DNA from: DT-110 sp030148525
GTDB taxonomy: Bacteria; Bacteroidota; Bacteroidia; Chitinophagales; Saprospiraceae
NCBI GenBank assembly: GCA_965227445.1
Contig: OZ245751.1
Span: 5,022,001 to 5,086,000, forward strand
Reading direction: 5' to 3'
Length of the DNA: 64,000 bases
Under the pieces are notes generated by a model. That model saw only the letters and a program-made list of their open reading frames with translations. It was not told the DNA's origin and searched no databases. Of this stretch, positions 34,830 through 42,540 are shown in pieces. How positions within the stretch are numbered: position 1 is the first letter of the stretch; each line of letters begins with the position of its first letter. Made by a program: the position numbers and the translations under genes.

Positions 34830-35234
34830 ATGCCAAAAAATGGACTTAGGCCTTCCGAACGACTAAAAAGTCGGCGATTAATCCAGGCGCTCTTTAAGCA
34901 AGGGCATTCGTTTAGCAAATACCCAATCCGCCTGGTCTACCTGCCGGTAACGGAGCCTACCCTCCCAAGCCCTGTTCAGTGTACAGTATCGGTTCCCAAA
35001 CGACGGTTTAGGCGAGCCGTACATCGCAACCGTATTCGCCGACAGGTCCGCGAAGCATGGCGCTTGCACAAACAAGCCCTTTATCAGCAACTCGAAGGAC
35101 ACGATACTACCTATGCCTTCATGCTCCTTTATGTCGGAAAGGAACCAATGCCCTATGCCGATATTGAGCGCAGTATGAGGCGAGTCATAAAAACTTTTTG
35201 TGCCCGACACGACTTGAATAAGCCAACCGAATGA
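34830..35234 (+). CDS. rnpA: Ribonuclease P protein component
   Basis: A 134-residue basic protein, the protein subunit of RNase P that matures tRNA 5' ends. It carries the family RNR motif KRRFRRAVHRNRIRRQ (about 52-67) and starts GLRPSERLKSRRLIQALF, equivalent to the usual KLTSRKxxxxLFxxG. In many bacteria rnpA follows rpmH; no rpmH is present here, and the next gene downstream is an unrelated secreted protein 98 bp away. The RNA subunit gene rnpB was not seen in the window. Confidence 0.93.
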   Translation: MPKNGLRPSERLKSRRLIQALFKQGHSFSKYPIRLVYLPVTEPTLPSPVQCTVSVPKRRFRRAVHRNRIRRQVREAWRLHKQALYQQLEGHDTTYAFMLLYVGKEPMPYADIERSMRRVIKTFCARHDLNKPTE

Positions 35235-35332
35235 TGGTTTCGATTCTCTTTGGTCTAATCACTTTAATATAAATCAGCCACTTTCCGTAGCTTCCATCTT
35301 TGTTGTTGGTATGCTTACGCAAAAAATCGCCT

Positions 35333-35833
35333 ATGCGCCTCTTTGTCCTGCTATTATTCCTGTCGGCCCTGGTCGTACCCGCCTCGGCCCAGAAGTTCCT
35401 GCAAATAGAAAAACGCGGTCGCGCCAAGACTGAAAAAATTCCCCTCAACACGGAACTGACCTACCGCATCCTGAACGATGACTACTGGTACACCAATACC
35501 ACTCGCGATTACCTGGTCGAGGAGAACCTCATTGCTTTTGAGGACCGCTTTGTCAATATCAACGATATTACCGCCTTTCAGTACCAACGGGAATGGCCCA
35601 CCGTAGCCAAAAACCAAATACGTAATTTTGGCCTTGGATGGTCAGCACTGGCCTTGATAGGAACGCTTACCGACAATGACCCCAGCACAAATTACCAATG
35701 GTCCGATGCCATCATTACCGCCGGATGTTTTGGCCTGTCTTTTTCCTTCGAACCTCTCTTCCGGAAGAAGACCGTGCACTTCGGAAAATCAAAACGCCTG
35801 CGGCTGGTTGACTTGCGCTTTAAGGATTATTAG
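35333..35833 (+). CDS. Small secreted or membrane protein of unknown function
   Basis: A 166-residue protein with a signal peptide (MRLFVLLLFLSALVVPASAQ, cleavage after SAQ). The mature part begins KFLQIEKRGRAKTEKIPLN, a form seen at the start of many Bacteroidota exported proteins that describe a short beta domain followed by one or two hydrophobic helices (GLGWSALALIGTL; AIITAGCFGLSFSF), and ends in RLRLVDLRFKDY. I do not recognise a named family. The ATG at 35333 is chosen over the TTG at 35300 because it places the signal peptide at the N-terminus. A terminator-like hairpin follows at 35940. Confidence 0.75.
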   Translation: MRLFVLLLFLSALVVPASAQKFLQIEKRGRAKTEKIPLNTELTYRILNDDYWYTNTTRDYLVEENLIAFEDRFVNINDITAFQYQREWPTVAKNQIRNFGLGWSALALIGTLTDNDPSTNYQWSDAIITAGCFGLSFSFEPLFRKKTVHFGKSKRLRLVDLRFKDY

Positions 35834-35856
35834 TTCTTTAAAAGAAAAAAGACGGA

Positions 35857-35918
35857 TATACCGACAACGAAGTGGTTTTGTTCCGCAGTACTTCGTGCTG
35901 GGACTCCAAACCACTTCG
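35857..35918. repeat. Inverted repeat with CGAAGTGGTTT arms
   Basis: CGAAGTGGTTT (35868-35878) and AAACCACTTCG (35908-35918) are exact complements around a 29-base loop; flanking TATACCGAC and GTCGAGTATA extend the stem imperfectly. A single-arm relative occurs at 29483-29512. Confidence 0.6.
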
Positions 35919-35939
35919 AGTCGAGTATATACTGGCGTG

Positions 35940-35968
35940 AAAAGGTTTGGGCTTTGCCAAACCTTTTT
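35940..35968. terminator. Terminator-like hairpin between convergent genes
   Basis: AAAAGGTTTGG (35940-35950) pairs exactly with CCAAACCTTTT (35957-35967) around GCTTTG, with a T-run on the right and an A-run on the left. It can serve both the secreted-protein gene on the left and aroQ on the right. Confidence 0.7.
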
Positions 35969-36006
35969 GGAAGCGGTATAGATAAGAGATACTAGGCTTT
36001 AGTCCT

Positions 36007-36438
36007 TTAACTATTCGGTGCGTCTATGAGTGCACGCACCGCCAGGTCGTATCCTTTTAAGCCAAAACCAACGATGATTCCCGCGCAAATGGGAGAGAGA
36101 TAGGAGTGGTGGCGGAATGCTTCCCGCCGGTGCACATTGGAAATATGTACTTCCACCACCGGTGTTTCGATAGCCGCAATGGCATCCGCCAGCGCCACCG
36201 AGGTATGTGTATAGGCACCGGCATTAAACACTATTCCATCGAAAGAAAAACCTACTTCGTGCAGTTTATCCACCAGAGCACCTTCGTGATTCGATTGGAA
36301 ATACACCAGCGAATGGTCCGTAAATGACATCTGTAATTCCCGGAAGTAATCTTCGAACGATTGGCTTCCGTATACGTCGGGTTCGCGTTTGCCCAGCAAA
36401 TTAAGATTGGGCCCGTTTAGGATCAGTATTTTTTTCAC
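36007..36438 (-). CDS. aroQ: Type II 3-dehydroquinate dehydratase
   Basis: Catalyses the third step of the shikimate pathway, dehydration of 3-dehydroquinate. The 143-residue length and blocks are those of the type II enzyme: LNGPNLNLLGKREPDVYG with the catalytic Tyr (Tyr23), FQSNHEGALVDKLHE, NAGAYTHTSVALADA, and VEVHISNVHRREAFRHHS with the catalytic His. Located 9 bp after recQ on the same strand, so it is probably co-transcribed with it; no functional link between the two is known to me. No other aro genes are nearby. Confidence 0.96.
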   Translation of the reverse strand: MKKILILNGPNLNLLGKREPDVYGSQSFEDYFRELQMSFTDHSLVYFQSNHEGALVDKLHEVGFSFDGIVFNAGAYTHTSVALADAIAAIETPVVEVHISNVHRREAFRHHSYLSPICAGIIVGFGLKGYDLAVRALIDAPNS

Positions 36439-36447
36439 GGAAGTGGC

Positions 36448-38670
36448 TTAATTCGCGTTGTCTGACAAGAATTTTACCCGCATGATCTGTATCTCCTCCA
36501 GGGTAATGTCTTCCTCTTGTAATTCTTGGAAGGCCATTTCCAGGGAATCCGTATCGGCTTCCATGAAATAATCCTCAATATCTTCCCGGGCGTACTCGTC
36601 GAGATTATCCTCTACGTAATAATCGATATTGAGCTTGGTACCCGATAGTACAATGGCGTACATTTCCTCCAGCAGGTCTTCCATACTCAGTCCATTCGCT
36701 TCCGCCAAATCCTCCAGAGGAACTTTGCGGTCTACGCCCTGAATAATATTCACCTTCATTTTGGATTTATTGGCAACCTGCTTGACAATGATTTCCGTAG
36801 GACGCTCAATGTCGTTACTCTCCACGTATTCCTTAATAAGCGACAGGAAAGGAGCAGCATAACGCATGGCTTTCCCCTTGCTCACTCCGCTGATTTGCGT
36901 CATTTCATCGAGCGAAATCGGGTATTGAGTCGCCATATCTTCCAGCGAAGGGTCCTGGAAAATTACAAAAGGCGGGACGCCCAGACGCTGCGACTCCTGC
37001 TTGCGCAAATCCTTTAGCATACGCATCAGCGTTTCATCCAATACGGCTGTACGGGCATTTTCCGATTCGGTGGCCTCCTCTAATTCGGCGTCAAAATCGT
37101 GGTTCAAAGGAATCTCTACCTCCACCGGATGCTCCAGAAAAGACCGCCCTTTGTCTGTCATCTTCAGCAATCCATAGCTTTCAATATCCTTTCGTAACAG
37201 ATCGTGCAAAAGCGCATGACGAAAAACCGAATACCAATACGTGCTATTTTCTCCTTCCCCTTTACCATACAGCTCTTTCTTATTGAAGCCAAAATCCTCC
37301 ATTTCTTTGGTCTTACGACCCCGAATGAATTCGACCAGTGCCGGTAATCCGTAGTTCTCTTCCAGGTCTAGTACTGCTTGCAGAGCCAGGAGCATATCGT
37401 CCTTAACACTCACTTTTGCTTTGGGGTGGCGACAATTGTCGCACATATTATCACACTGACTTTCGTCAAAAGCTTCTCCAAAGTAGTGAAGCAGGAATTT
37501 GCGACGGCATGCGGTCGTCTCGGCGTAAGCCATGACTTCCTGCATCAATTGCTGCCCCATCTCGCGCTCGGCTACCGGCTTGTCGCGCAAAAATTTCTCC
37601 AACTTCAACAGATCCTTATGACTAAAGAAAGCTACACATCGCCCGTCGAGCCCGTCTCGGCCGGCCCGGCCGGTTTCCTGGTAATAGTTTTCTATACTCT
37701 TGGACATATCGTAATGGATGACAAAACGTACATCGGGTTTATCAATCCCCATACCAAAAGCAATGGTGGCCACAATCACGTCCACATTTTCCATCAGAAA
37801 ATCATCCTGTGTGCGCGAACGGGTTTTAGCATCCAAACCAGCGTGGTAGGGCGCAGCCTTAATATCATTAACCTGGAGTGTTTTGGCAATGGTTGAAGCC
37901 GATTTGCGACTCTGTACGTAGATGATACCCGATTGATCGGGGATGCCTTTTATTATTTGGATAATGCTCTTGATCGTCTGGTCAGCTTTCCCCTTGGGCC
38001 GAACCTCATAGTAAAGATTCGAACGGTTGAAGGATGAAACAAAGGTGTTCTCATCCTGCATATTGAGGTTCTTCACAATATCTGCCTGCACCTTGGGTGT
38101 AGCCGTTGCCGTAAGGGCAATCACGGGAATATCTTCCCCAATTGAATTGAGCATGGCCCGGATGCGACGGTACTCAGGTCTGAAATCATGCCCCCATTCC
38201 GAAATGCAATGGGCTTCGTCCACGGCCACAAAAGAGATGTTTGCTTGCTTAAAAAAGGCAATATTCTCTTCCTTGGTAAGGGTTTCCGGAGCTATGAATA
38301 GCAATTTGGTCTTGCCGTCCATGATATCCTGCTTAACCAATTTCATTTGTGCCTTGGTCAGGGAGGAATTCAGGAAATGTGCGATATCGTCACTTTGACT
38401 ATGCCCGCGTATGGAGTCAACCTGATTCTTCATCAGGGCGATTAAAGGGGAAATCACCAAAGCGGTACCCTCCATCATAAGGGCAGGTAATTGATAGCAG
38501 AGGGACTTACCTCCACCTGTAGGCATGATAACGAAGGTATCCTGCCCGTTCAATACACTTTGTATGATGTCGCTTTGCTGGCCTTTAAATTGATCAAAGC
38601 CAAAGTATTGTTGCAGAGCTTTCTGCAGAGATTGATTGGTCACAGTCATTGTTCCTTTTGACTTTTTCAT
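36448..38670 (-). CDS. recQ: ATP-dependent DNA helicase RecQ
   Basis: A 740-residue 3'-5' helicase for recombination and fork repair. Visible motifs: FKGQQSDIIQ (motif 0), Walker A PTGGGKSL, motif II FVAVDEAHCISEWGHDFRPEYR, motif III ALTATATP, motif V/VI ATIAFGMGIDKPDVR and QETGRAGRDG. The RQC zinc-binding Cys set is CRRKFLLHYFGE, then CDNMCDNCRHP; an HRDC domain follows (DLRKQESQRLGVPPFVIFQD) and then an extra C-terminal acidic extension of about 110 residues common in Bacteroidota RecQ. ATG 38668-38670 is used; a second Met lies at residue 8. The leader contains a terminator-shaped hairpin at 38787-38825. Confidence 0.95.
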   Translation of the reverse strand: MKKSKGTMTVTNQSLQKALQQYFGFDQFKGQQSDIIQSVLNGQDTFVIMPTGGGKSLCYQLPALMMEGTALVISPLIALMKNQVDSIRGHSQSDDIAHFLNSSLTKAQMKLVKQDIMDGKTKLLFIAPETLTKEENIAFFKQANISFVAVDEAHCISEWGHDFRPEYRRIRAMLNSIGEDIPVIALTATATPKVQADIVKNLNMQDENTFVSSFNRSNLYYEVRPKGKADQTIKSIIQIIKGIPDQSGIIYVQSRKSASTIAKTLQVNDIKAAPYHAGLDAKTRSRTQDDFLMENVDVIVATIAFGMGIDKPDVRFVIHYDMSKSIENYYQETGRAGRDGLDGRCVAFFSHKDLLKLEKFLRDKPVAEREMGQQLMQEVMAYAETTACRRKFLLHYFGEAFDESQCDNMCDNCRHPKAKVSVKDDMLLALQAVLDLEENYGLPALVEFIRGRKTKEMEDFGFNKKELYGKGEGENSTYWYSVFRHALLHDLLRKDIESYGLLKMTDKGRSFLEHPVEVEIPLNHDFDAELEEATESENARTAVLDETLMRMLKDLRKQESQRLGVPPFVIFQDPSLEDMATQYPISLDEMTQISGVSKGKAMRYAAPFLSLIKEYVESNDIERPTEIIVKQVANKSKMKVNIIQGVDRKVPLEDLAEANGLSMEDLLEEMYAIVLSGTKLNIDYYVEDNLDEYAREDIEDYFMEADTDSLEMAFQELQEEDITLEEIQIMRVKFLSDNAN

Positions 38671-38786
38671 CCATCTGGCGAATCGTATCCTCGGGTGTCA
38701 GGACAATGGTTTTTGGGGAAGGACGGAACTCGAGTGATGGTAAATTCTTAGCGTCTATACACTGACCCGTAATTATCAATTTAACG

Positions 38787-38825
38787 AAAAAAAATGGCCT
38801 GACCCCTATTCCGGTGGCCTTTTTT
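38787..38825. terminator. Terminator-shaped hairpin in the recQ-kdsD divergent region
   Basis: GGCC (38796-38799) plus ACC pair with GGTGGCC (38813-38819) in a bulged stem, with an eight-base A-run on the left and a six-base T-run on the right. It is shaped as a bidirectional terminator but lies between two divergent gene starts, where none is expected. It may be an attenuator in the recQ leader. Confidence 0.45.
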
Positions 38826-38838
38826 GTCCGAGTTTGCC

Positions 38839-38846
38839 TACTTTTG
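38839..38846 (+). promoter_or_regulatory. kdsD: Promoter -7 element TACTTTTG for kdsD
   Basis: An exact TAnnTTTG octamer 70 bases before the preferred GTG start. It puts transcription start near 38852, which excludes the TTG at 38834 as start codon. No TTTG at the normal -33 distance; TTTG at 38823-38826 is too close. Confidence 0.45.
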
Positions 38847-38908
38847 AGGCTGATTTTTTGGGTCAAATAGACGGGTCTGTGCGAAAGGCGGACAAAAATA
38901 ACGAATTA

Positions 38909-39883
38909 GTGCGTAAGACAGAAACACTTATCATAGAAACAGCCCTCCGAACGATTGACATAGAGCACCAGGCGATTAACGCCTTAAAAAACAGTATTAA
39001 CGACAACTTTGTTGCCGTGGTCGAACGCCTGTTTGAATCCACCGGCCGCGTTGTCCTCACCGGAATCGGTAAAAGTGCATTAGTCGCCCAGAAAATTGTC
39101 GCCACCCTAAACTCCACCGGTACACCTGCTCTTTTCCTGCACGCTGCCGATGCTATCCACGGTGATTTGGGCATGGTCCAATCCGACGATCAGGTAATTT
39201 GTCTTTCCAAGAGTGGAGAAACGCCCGAAATTCGCGTTTTAGTGCCCCTGCTTCGCAATTTGGGGAATACTGTCATCGGAATGGTTAGTCGCTCCGATTC
39301 TTACCTCGCCCGTCAGGCCGATTTTGTATTGCATACGCCCGTGGATCAAGAAGCCGACCCCAACAACCTGGCTCCAACAACGAGCACAACCTCTCAGATC
39401 GTCATGGGTGATGCCCTGGCCACCGCCCTACTGGCCCTGCGCGGATTTACCCCCCAGGATTTTGCCCAATTCCACCCCGGCGGCGCGCTGGGTAAACAAC
39501 TTTACCTGCGGGTCTCCGACCTGTTCCCCCAAAATGAAAAACCGGCCGTAAAAGCCGGAGATACCCTCCGTGCCATCATCGTGGAAATGACCTCCAAACG
39601 ACTGGGAGCTACGGCCGTAGTCGACGACCAAAGCCAGGTTCTTGGTATTATCACCGACGGCGACCTGCGCCGTATGCTCGAAGAGGAAGAAGACCTCACT
39701 GGTGTAGATGCCCGCGCCATCATGTCCGGTTCCCCAAAAGTGATCCAGGAAAACGCCCTCGCCGTAAAAGCTCTCCAGATGATGCGTAAACACAGTATCA
39801 CACAGCTCATAGTGGTCGATGATCACGGTGTCTACCAAGGCTTCATTCATCTCCACGACCTGATCCGCGAAGGCCTGATCTAG
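38909..39883 (+). CDS. kdsD: D-arabinose-5-phosphate isomerase (KdsD/KpsF family)
   Basis: Converts ribulose-5-phosphate to arabinose-5-phosphate for Kdo synthesis. About 324 residues: SIS domain with TGIGKSALVAQKIVATLNST, LHAADAIHGDLG, CLSKSGETPEI and HPGGALGKQL, then two CBS domains (AGDTLRAIIVEMTSKRLGA; QVLGIITDGDLRRML; QLIVVDDHGVYQGFIHLHDL). No in-frame ATG exists at the 5' end. Candidates are TTG 38834, GTG 38879 and GTG 38909; I take 38909 because the family begins about there, the upstream bases are A-rich, and the promoter octamer lies at 38839-38846. GTG 38879 remains possible. Its TAG shares CTAG with the convergent peptidase stop (39880-39883). Confidence 0.92.
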   Translation: MRKTETLIIETALRTIDIEHQAINALKNSINDNFVAVVERLFESTGRVVLTGIGKSALVAQKIVATLNSTGTPALFLHAADAIHGDLGMVQSDDQVICLSKSGETPEIRVLVPLLRNLGNTVIGMVSRSDSYLARQADFVLHTPVDQEADPNNLAPTTSTTSQIVMGDALATALLALRGFTPQDFAQFHPGGALGKQLYLRVSDLFPQNEKPAVKAGDTLRAIIVEMTSKRLGATAVVDDQSQVLGIITDGDLRRMLEEEEDLTGVDARAIMSGSPKVIQENALAVKALQMMRKHSITQLIVVDDHGVYQGFIHLHDLIREGLI

Positions 39884-41511
39884 TTGAACCACCAGATCTT
39901 CCGGGCAAATTCAACCCCGCTATCAGTGCAGATCTGCACCCAATGAACTCCATTCGAAGCATTGGGTATCGACCACCCTCTTTCCAGAATACCACCGGTC
40001 GTAGCCTCCTTTCGAAAAAAGGCCACCCGCTGCCCCAAAGTATTGTATACCGCAACGTCCACTGACCCGGCATGTCCTGCATCTAGCCTGGTGTACAATT
40101 GATCGCCCTGCTGCCATAGTAACCACTCTCCGGCCTCCTCCGGCTCCCAGGAAATAGACAAGCGGTACGGACGAGTACAGTTGCCGCGCCCGCTGGCTCG
40201 CACGTACAAAAACTGACCAGCACCGACCGGGCGCACCAGCCTACCGGTGCCCTCTCCAGACAAGGGGGACCCCAGCGAATCAACTACCGTCAATTGCAAG
40301 GCCGGCCCACTCAATTGCTCCAATCGGATTTGACCGGCCCGCAGCGCATTCACCCGGTAATAATCTACCGAATCTCCCTCCGGCCCCAGATAGCGTTCCA
40401 ACTCTTCCAGCTTTGGGCTTCCGCCAAAAGTAAACACCTCCCCGGCAGCTGGTGTGTTGTTTGGCTCACCAATCTGACATTGGGCGTCCTCGTAAAAGTA
40501 AATGGGCTCCGTATATATCTTACCGTCGTACTCCGGTCGGTCTTCATCGGAATAGGCCACTTGCAGAAAGTTATACCTGTCTGCATCCGGAATGGAAGGT
40601 GCCGAAAACGAAATTGCCTTTCGCTCGCCCGGCATCAGGGAAAAAGCATCAGTCGTAGTTACATCCAGACCATATAATCCTTCCTCCTCTTCGGAGAATC
40701 TCAGGGTCATTTTACCCGAAACCTCCTTTTGGTCCCGATTAACTAGTATCAATTCACCATCAACCGTCCTGTCCAGTGGCCAAAATGATCCAGGCCCATC
40801 AATGTCTTCCACGAACAATCGCTCATCGGTACTGAGAAATTGGAAAACTGCAGAGAAGGGCTCGGCCTTATCAATAAACCGATTAGCCCTCAGATCATCA
40901 ATGGCCCGCCGCCAATTGGTGGTTGAGTCCAGCGGGTTGTATTGGGAATCACTTATGTCGTAAATAGACTGGTAAAGTACTATGTGCAAATGACAGCCTC
41001 CATTCCCTGTATCTCCTATCCAGCCAATAGGGTCACCAACCTCCACCCTATCCCCTACGCCAACTGATACCGCCTGTAAGTGGGCCATGCGCACCGCAAA
41101 AGTGCTATCCTGAGTAGACTGCACAACAATCTGGTTACCGTACCCGCTATTCGAATTCTCTTCCACGTAAATGACAGTACCGGCTAATGGAGCCTTCAAC
41201 CCCCAACCACAACTCGTCGACCGATAGGTGTGCCAGTCCAGCGCGAAACGATCAACCCCCTGGTGCAACCCGCAATAGTGGCCACACAACAACCGCCAGG
41301 AATGCGAGCCCGACTTATAGTCGATAGGAAAACTGTCTTCAAAAGGCCAGACTAGCAAAGAGGTACCATCGGGTTCCAATTTGGCCTGAGGCAGCTGACC
41401 GAAAGCAGGACTCGACCCCAAAAACAACACAAACAGAAACCAACCAAAAAATGCATACCATTCCTGGCGGACATTCCGTTGTTTTTTTGCGAAAGCAATA
41501 CGACCTTCCAT
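39880..41511 (-). CDS. Secreted M23-family metallopeptidase with T9SS C-terminal sorting tail
   Basis: A 543-residue exported protein. After a signal sequence (FFGWFLFVLFLGSSPAFGQ) comes an M23/LytM peptidase domain: HQGVDRFALDW (first His/Asp zinc ligands), GYGNQIVV, MAHLQAVSVGVGDRVEVGDP, and GNGGCHLHIVLY with the HxH ligand. A long beta-rich middle is followed by a tail of about 75 residues (VAVYNTLGQRVAFFRKE, NGVHWVQICTDSGVEFARKI) that matches the T9SS type A sorting domain. It would cut peptidoglycan or peptides outside the cell after export by the type IX system. The start at 41511 is only 3 bp from the divergent lipoprotein start at 41515. Confidence 0.87.
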   Translation of the reverse strand: MEGRIAFAKKQRNVRQEWYAFFGWFLFVLFLGSSPAFGQLPQAKLEPDGTSLLVWPFEDSFPIDYKSGSHSWRLLCGHYCGLHQGVDRFALDWHTYRSTSCGWGLKAPLAGTVIYVEENSNSGYGNQIVVQSTQDSTFAVRMAHLQAVSVGVGDRVEVGDPIGWIGDTGNGGCHLHIVLYQSIYDISDSQYNPLDSTTNWRRAIDDLRANRFIDKAEPFSAVFQFLSTDERLFVEDIDGPGSFWPLDRTVDGELILVNRDQKEVSGKMTLRFSEEEEGLYGLDVTTTDAFSLMPGERKAISFSAPSIPDADRYNFLQVAYSDEDRPEYDGKIYTEPIYFYEDAQCQIGEPNNTPAAGEVFTFGGSPKLEELERYLGPEGDSVDYYRVNALRAGQIRLEQLSGPALQLTVVDSLGSPLSGEGTGRLVRPVGAGQFLYVRASGRGNCTRPYRLSISWEPEEAGEWLLWQQGDQLYTRLDAGHAGSVDVAVYNTLGQRVAFFRKEATTGGILERGWSIPNASNGVHWVQICTDSGVEFARKIWWFN

Positions 41512-41514
41512 ACT

Positions 41515-42540
41515 ATGAACCGAATTCTGTTATTTCTTCTATGTTCGTGCCTGCTGGCTGGTTGCCAGCCCTCCGGTACATCTACCAGAACCGCCTTCTA
41601 TCATTGGAAGACGTACGTAGAGCTGGATTCGTTGGAATTGGGGACGCTCCGCCAGTTGGCATCCGAACGACTATACGTCAAATACTTCGACCTGGACTGG
41701 GACGAGCAACGAAAACAGGCAGTGCCCCTGGCCTCGGTACAGTGGGGGGATTCCCTGCCAACCAATCTGGACATCGTCCCGGTTATCTTTATCACTACCC
41801 GCGTACTAAACCAATTAGGTGACCATGACATTCCGGCTGTCGCCCAAAAGATGGCCCAACATATCGGGAAGTTGCATCCTCCGGGACGTAATTTTTCCCA
41901 TATCCAGTTGGACTGCGACTGGACGCCATCTACTAAAAAACGCTTTTTTGCCCTGGTGCGCTCCTTGCGCAAGGCCTTACCGCGACCGATAATTTGGTCG
42001 GCTACCATACGTTTGCACCAAATTCGCGACTTTCAGCAGACGGAAGTTCCCCCGGTCGACCGGGGGATGCTCATGTTCTACAATATGGGGAACCTTCGTT
42101 CCTGGAACGAACCCAACGCCATCCTGAACCTAAAAATCGCCCGTGCCTATATGACCGAAGCCGTCGACGCCTATCCCCTGCCGCTCGATGTTGCCTTTCC
42201 GCTATACCACTGGGGGACTGTCTTCCGACGAGGAACATTAACCTATCTCATCAATGGCCTGAACGAAGAGGTCCTGACTGATACGTCTCGTTTCCATTCT
42301 TTAGCAAAAGGACGGTACGAGGTCGTGAAAAATACATACCTTGATTCCTACTATTTGTACAGTGGAGATCGCATTCGACTGGATCGGGCTACCCCTGCTA
42401 CTGTGCGGCAAGCAGCCAGGGAAGTTGCCGAATGGCTGCCGAAAAAGCCCGGACACGTAGCCCTGTACCATCTCGATGAATCCGTTCTAGCATCCTGGAC
42501 TTATGATGAGCTTTCGCAAATCTGTCGCCCTTTCGATTAG
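41515..42540 (+). CDS. Lipoprotein of unknown function, possible TIM-barrel (DUF3142-like)
   Basis: A 341-residue lipoprotein: MNRILLFLLCSCLLAGCQPS has lipobox LAGC (Cys17). The body has alternating strands and helices with VKYFDLDW, IVPVIFITTRVL, the strand HIQLDCDWTPST followed by a helix and SATIRLHQIRD, and a late YLDSYYLYSGDRIRLD. The LDCDW block and layout recall DUF3142 proteins, which look like glycoside-hydrolase TIM barrels, but the similarity is remote. The next gene begins 38 bp before its stop, so the pair is translationally coupled. ATG 41515 is chosen because it starts the signal peptide; the frame is open from 41479. Confidence 0.7.
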   Translation: MNRILLFLLCSCLLAGCQPSGTSTRTAFYHWKTYVELDSLELGTLRQLASERLYVKYFDLDWDEQRKQAVPLASVQWGDSLPTNLDIVPVIFITTRVLNQLGDHDIPAVAQKMAQHIGKLHPPGRNFSHIQLDCDWTPSTKKRFFALVRSLRKALPRPIIWSATIRLHQIRDFQQTEVPPVDRGMLMFYNMGNLRSWNEPNAILNLKIARAYMTEAVDAYPLPLDVAFPLYHWGTVFRRGTLTYLINGLNEEVLTDTSRFHSLAKGRYEVVKNTYLDSYYLYSGDRIRLDRATPATVRQAAREVAEWLPKKPGHVALYHLDESVLASWTYDELSQICRPFD

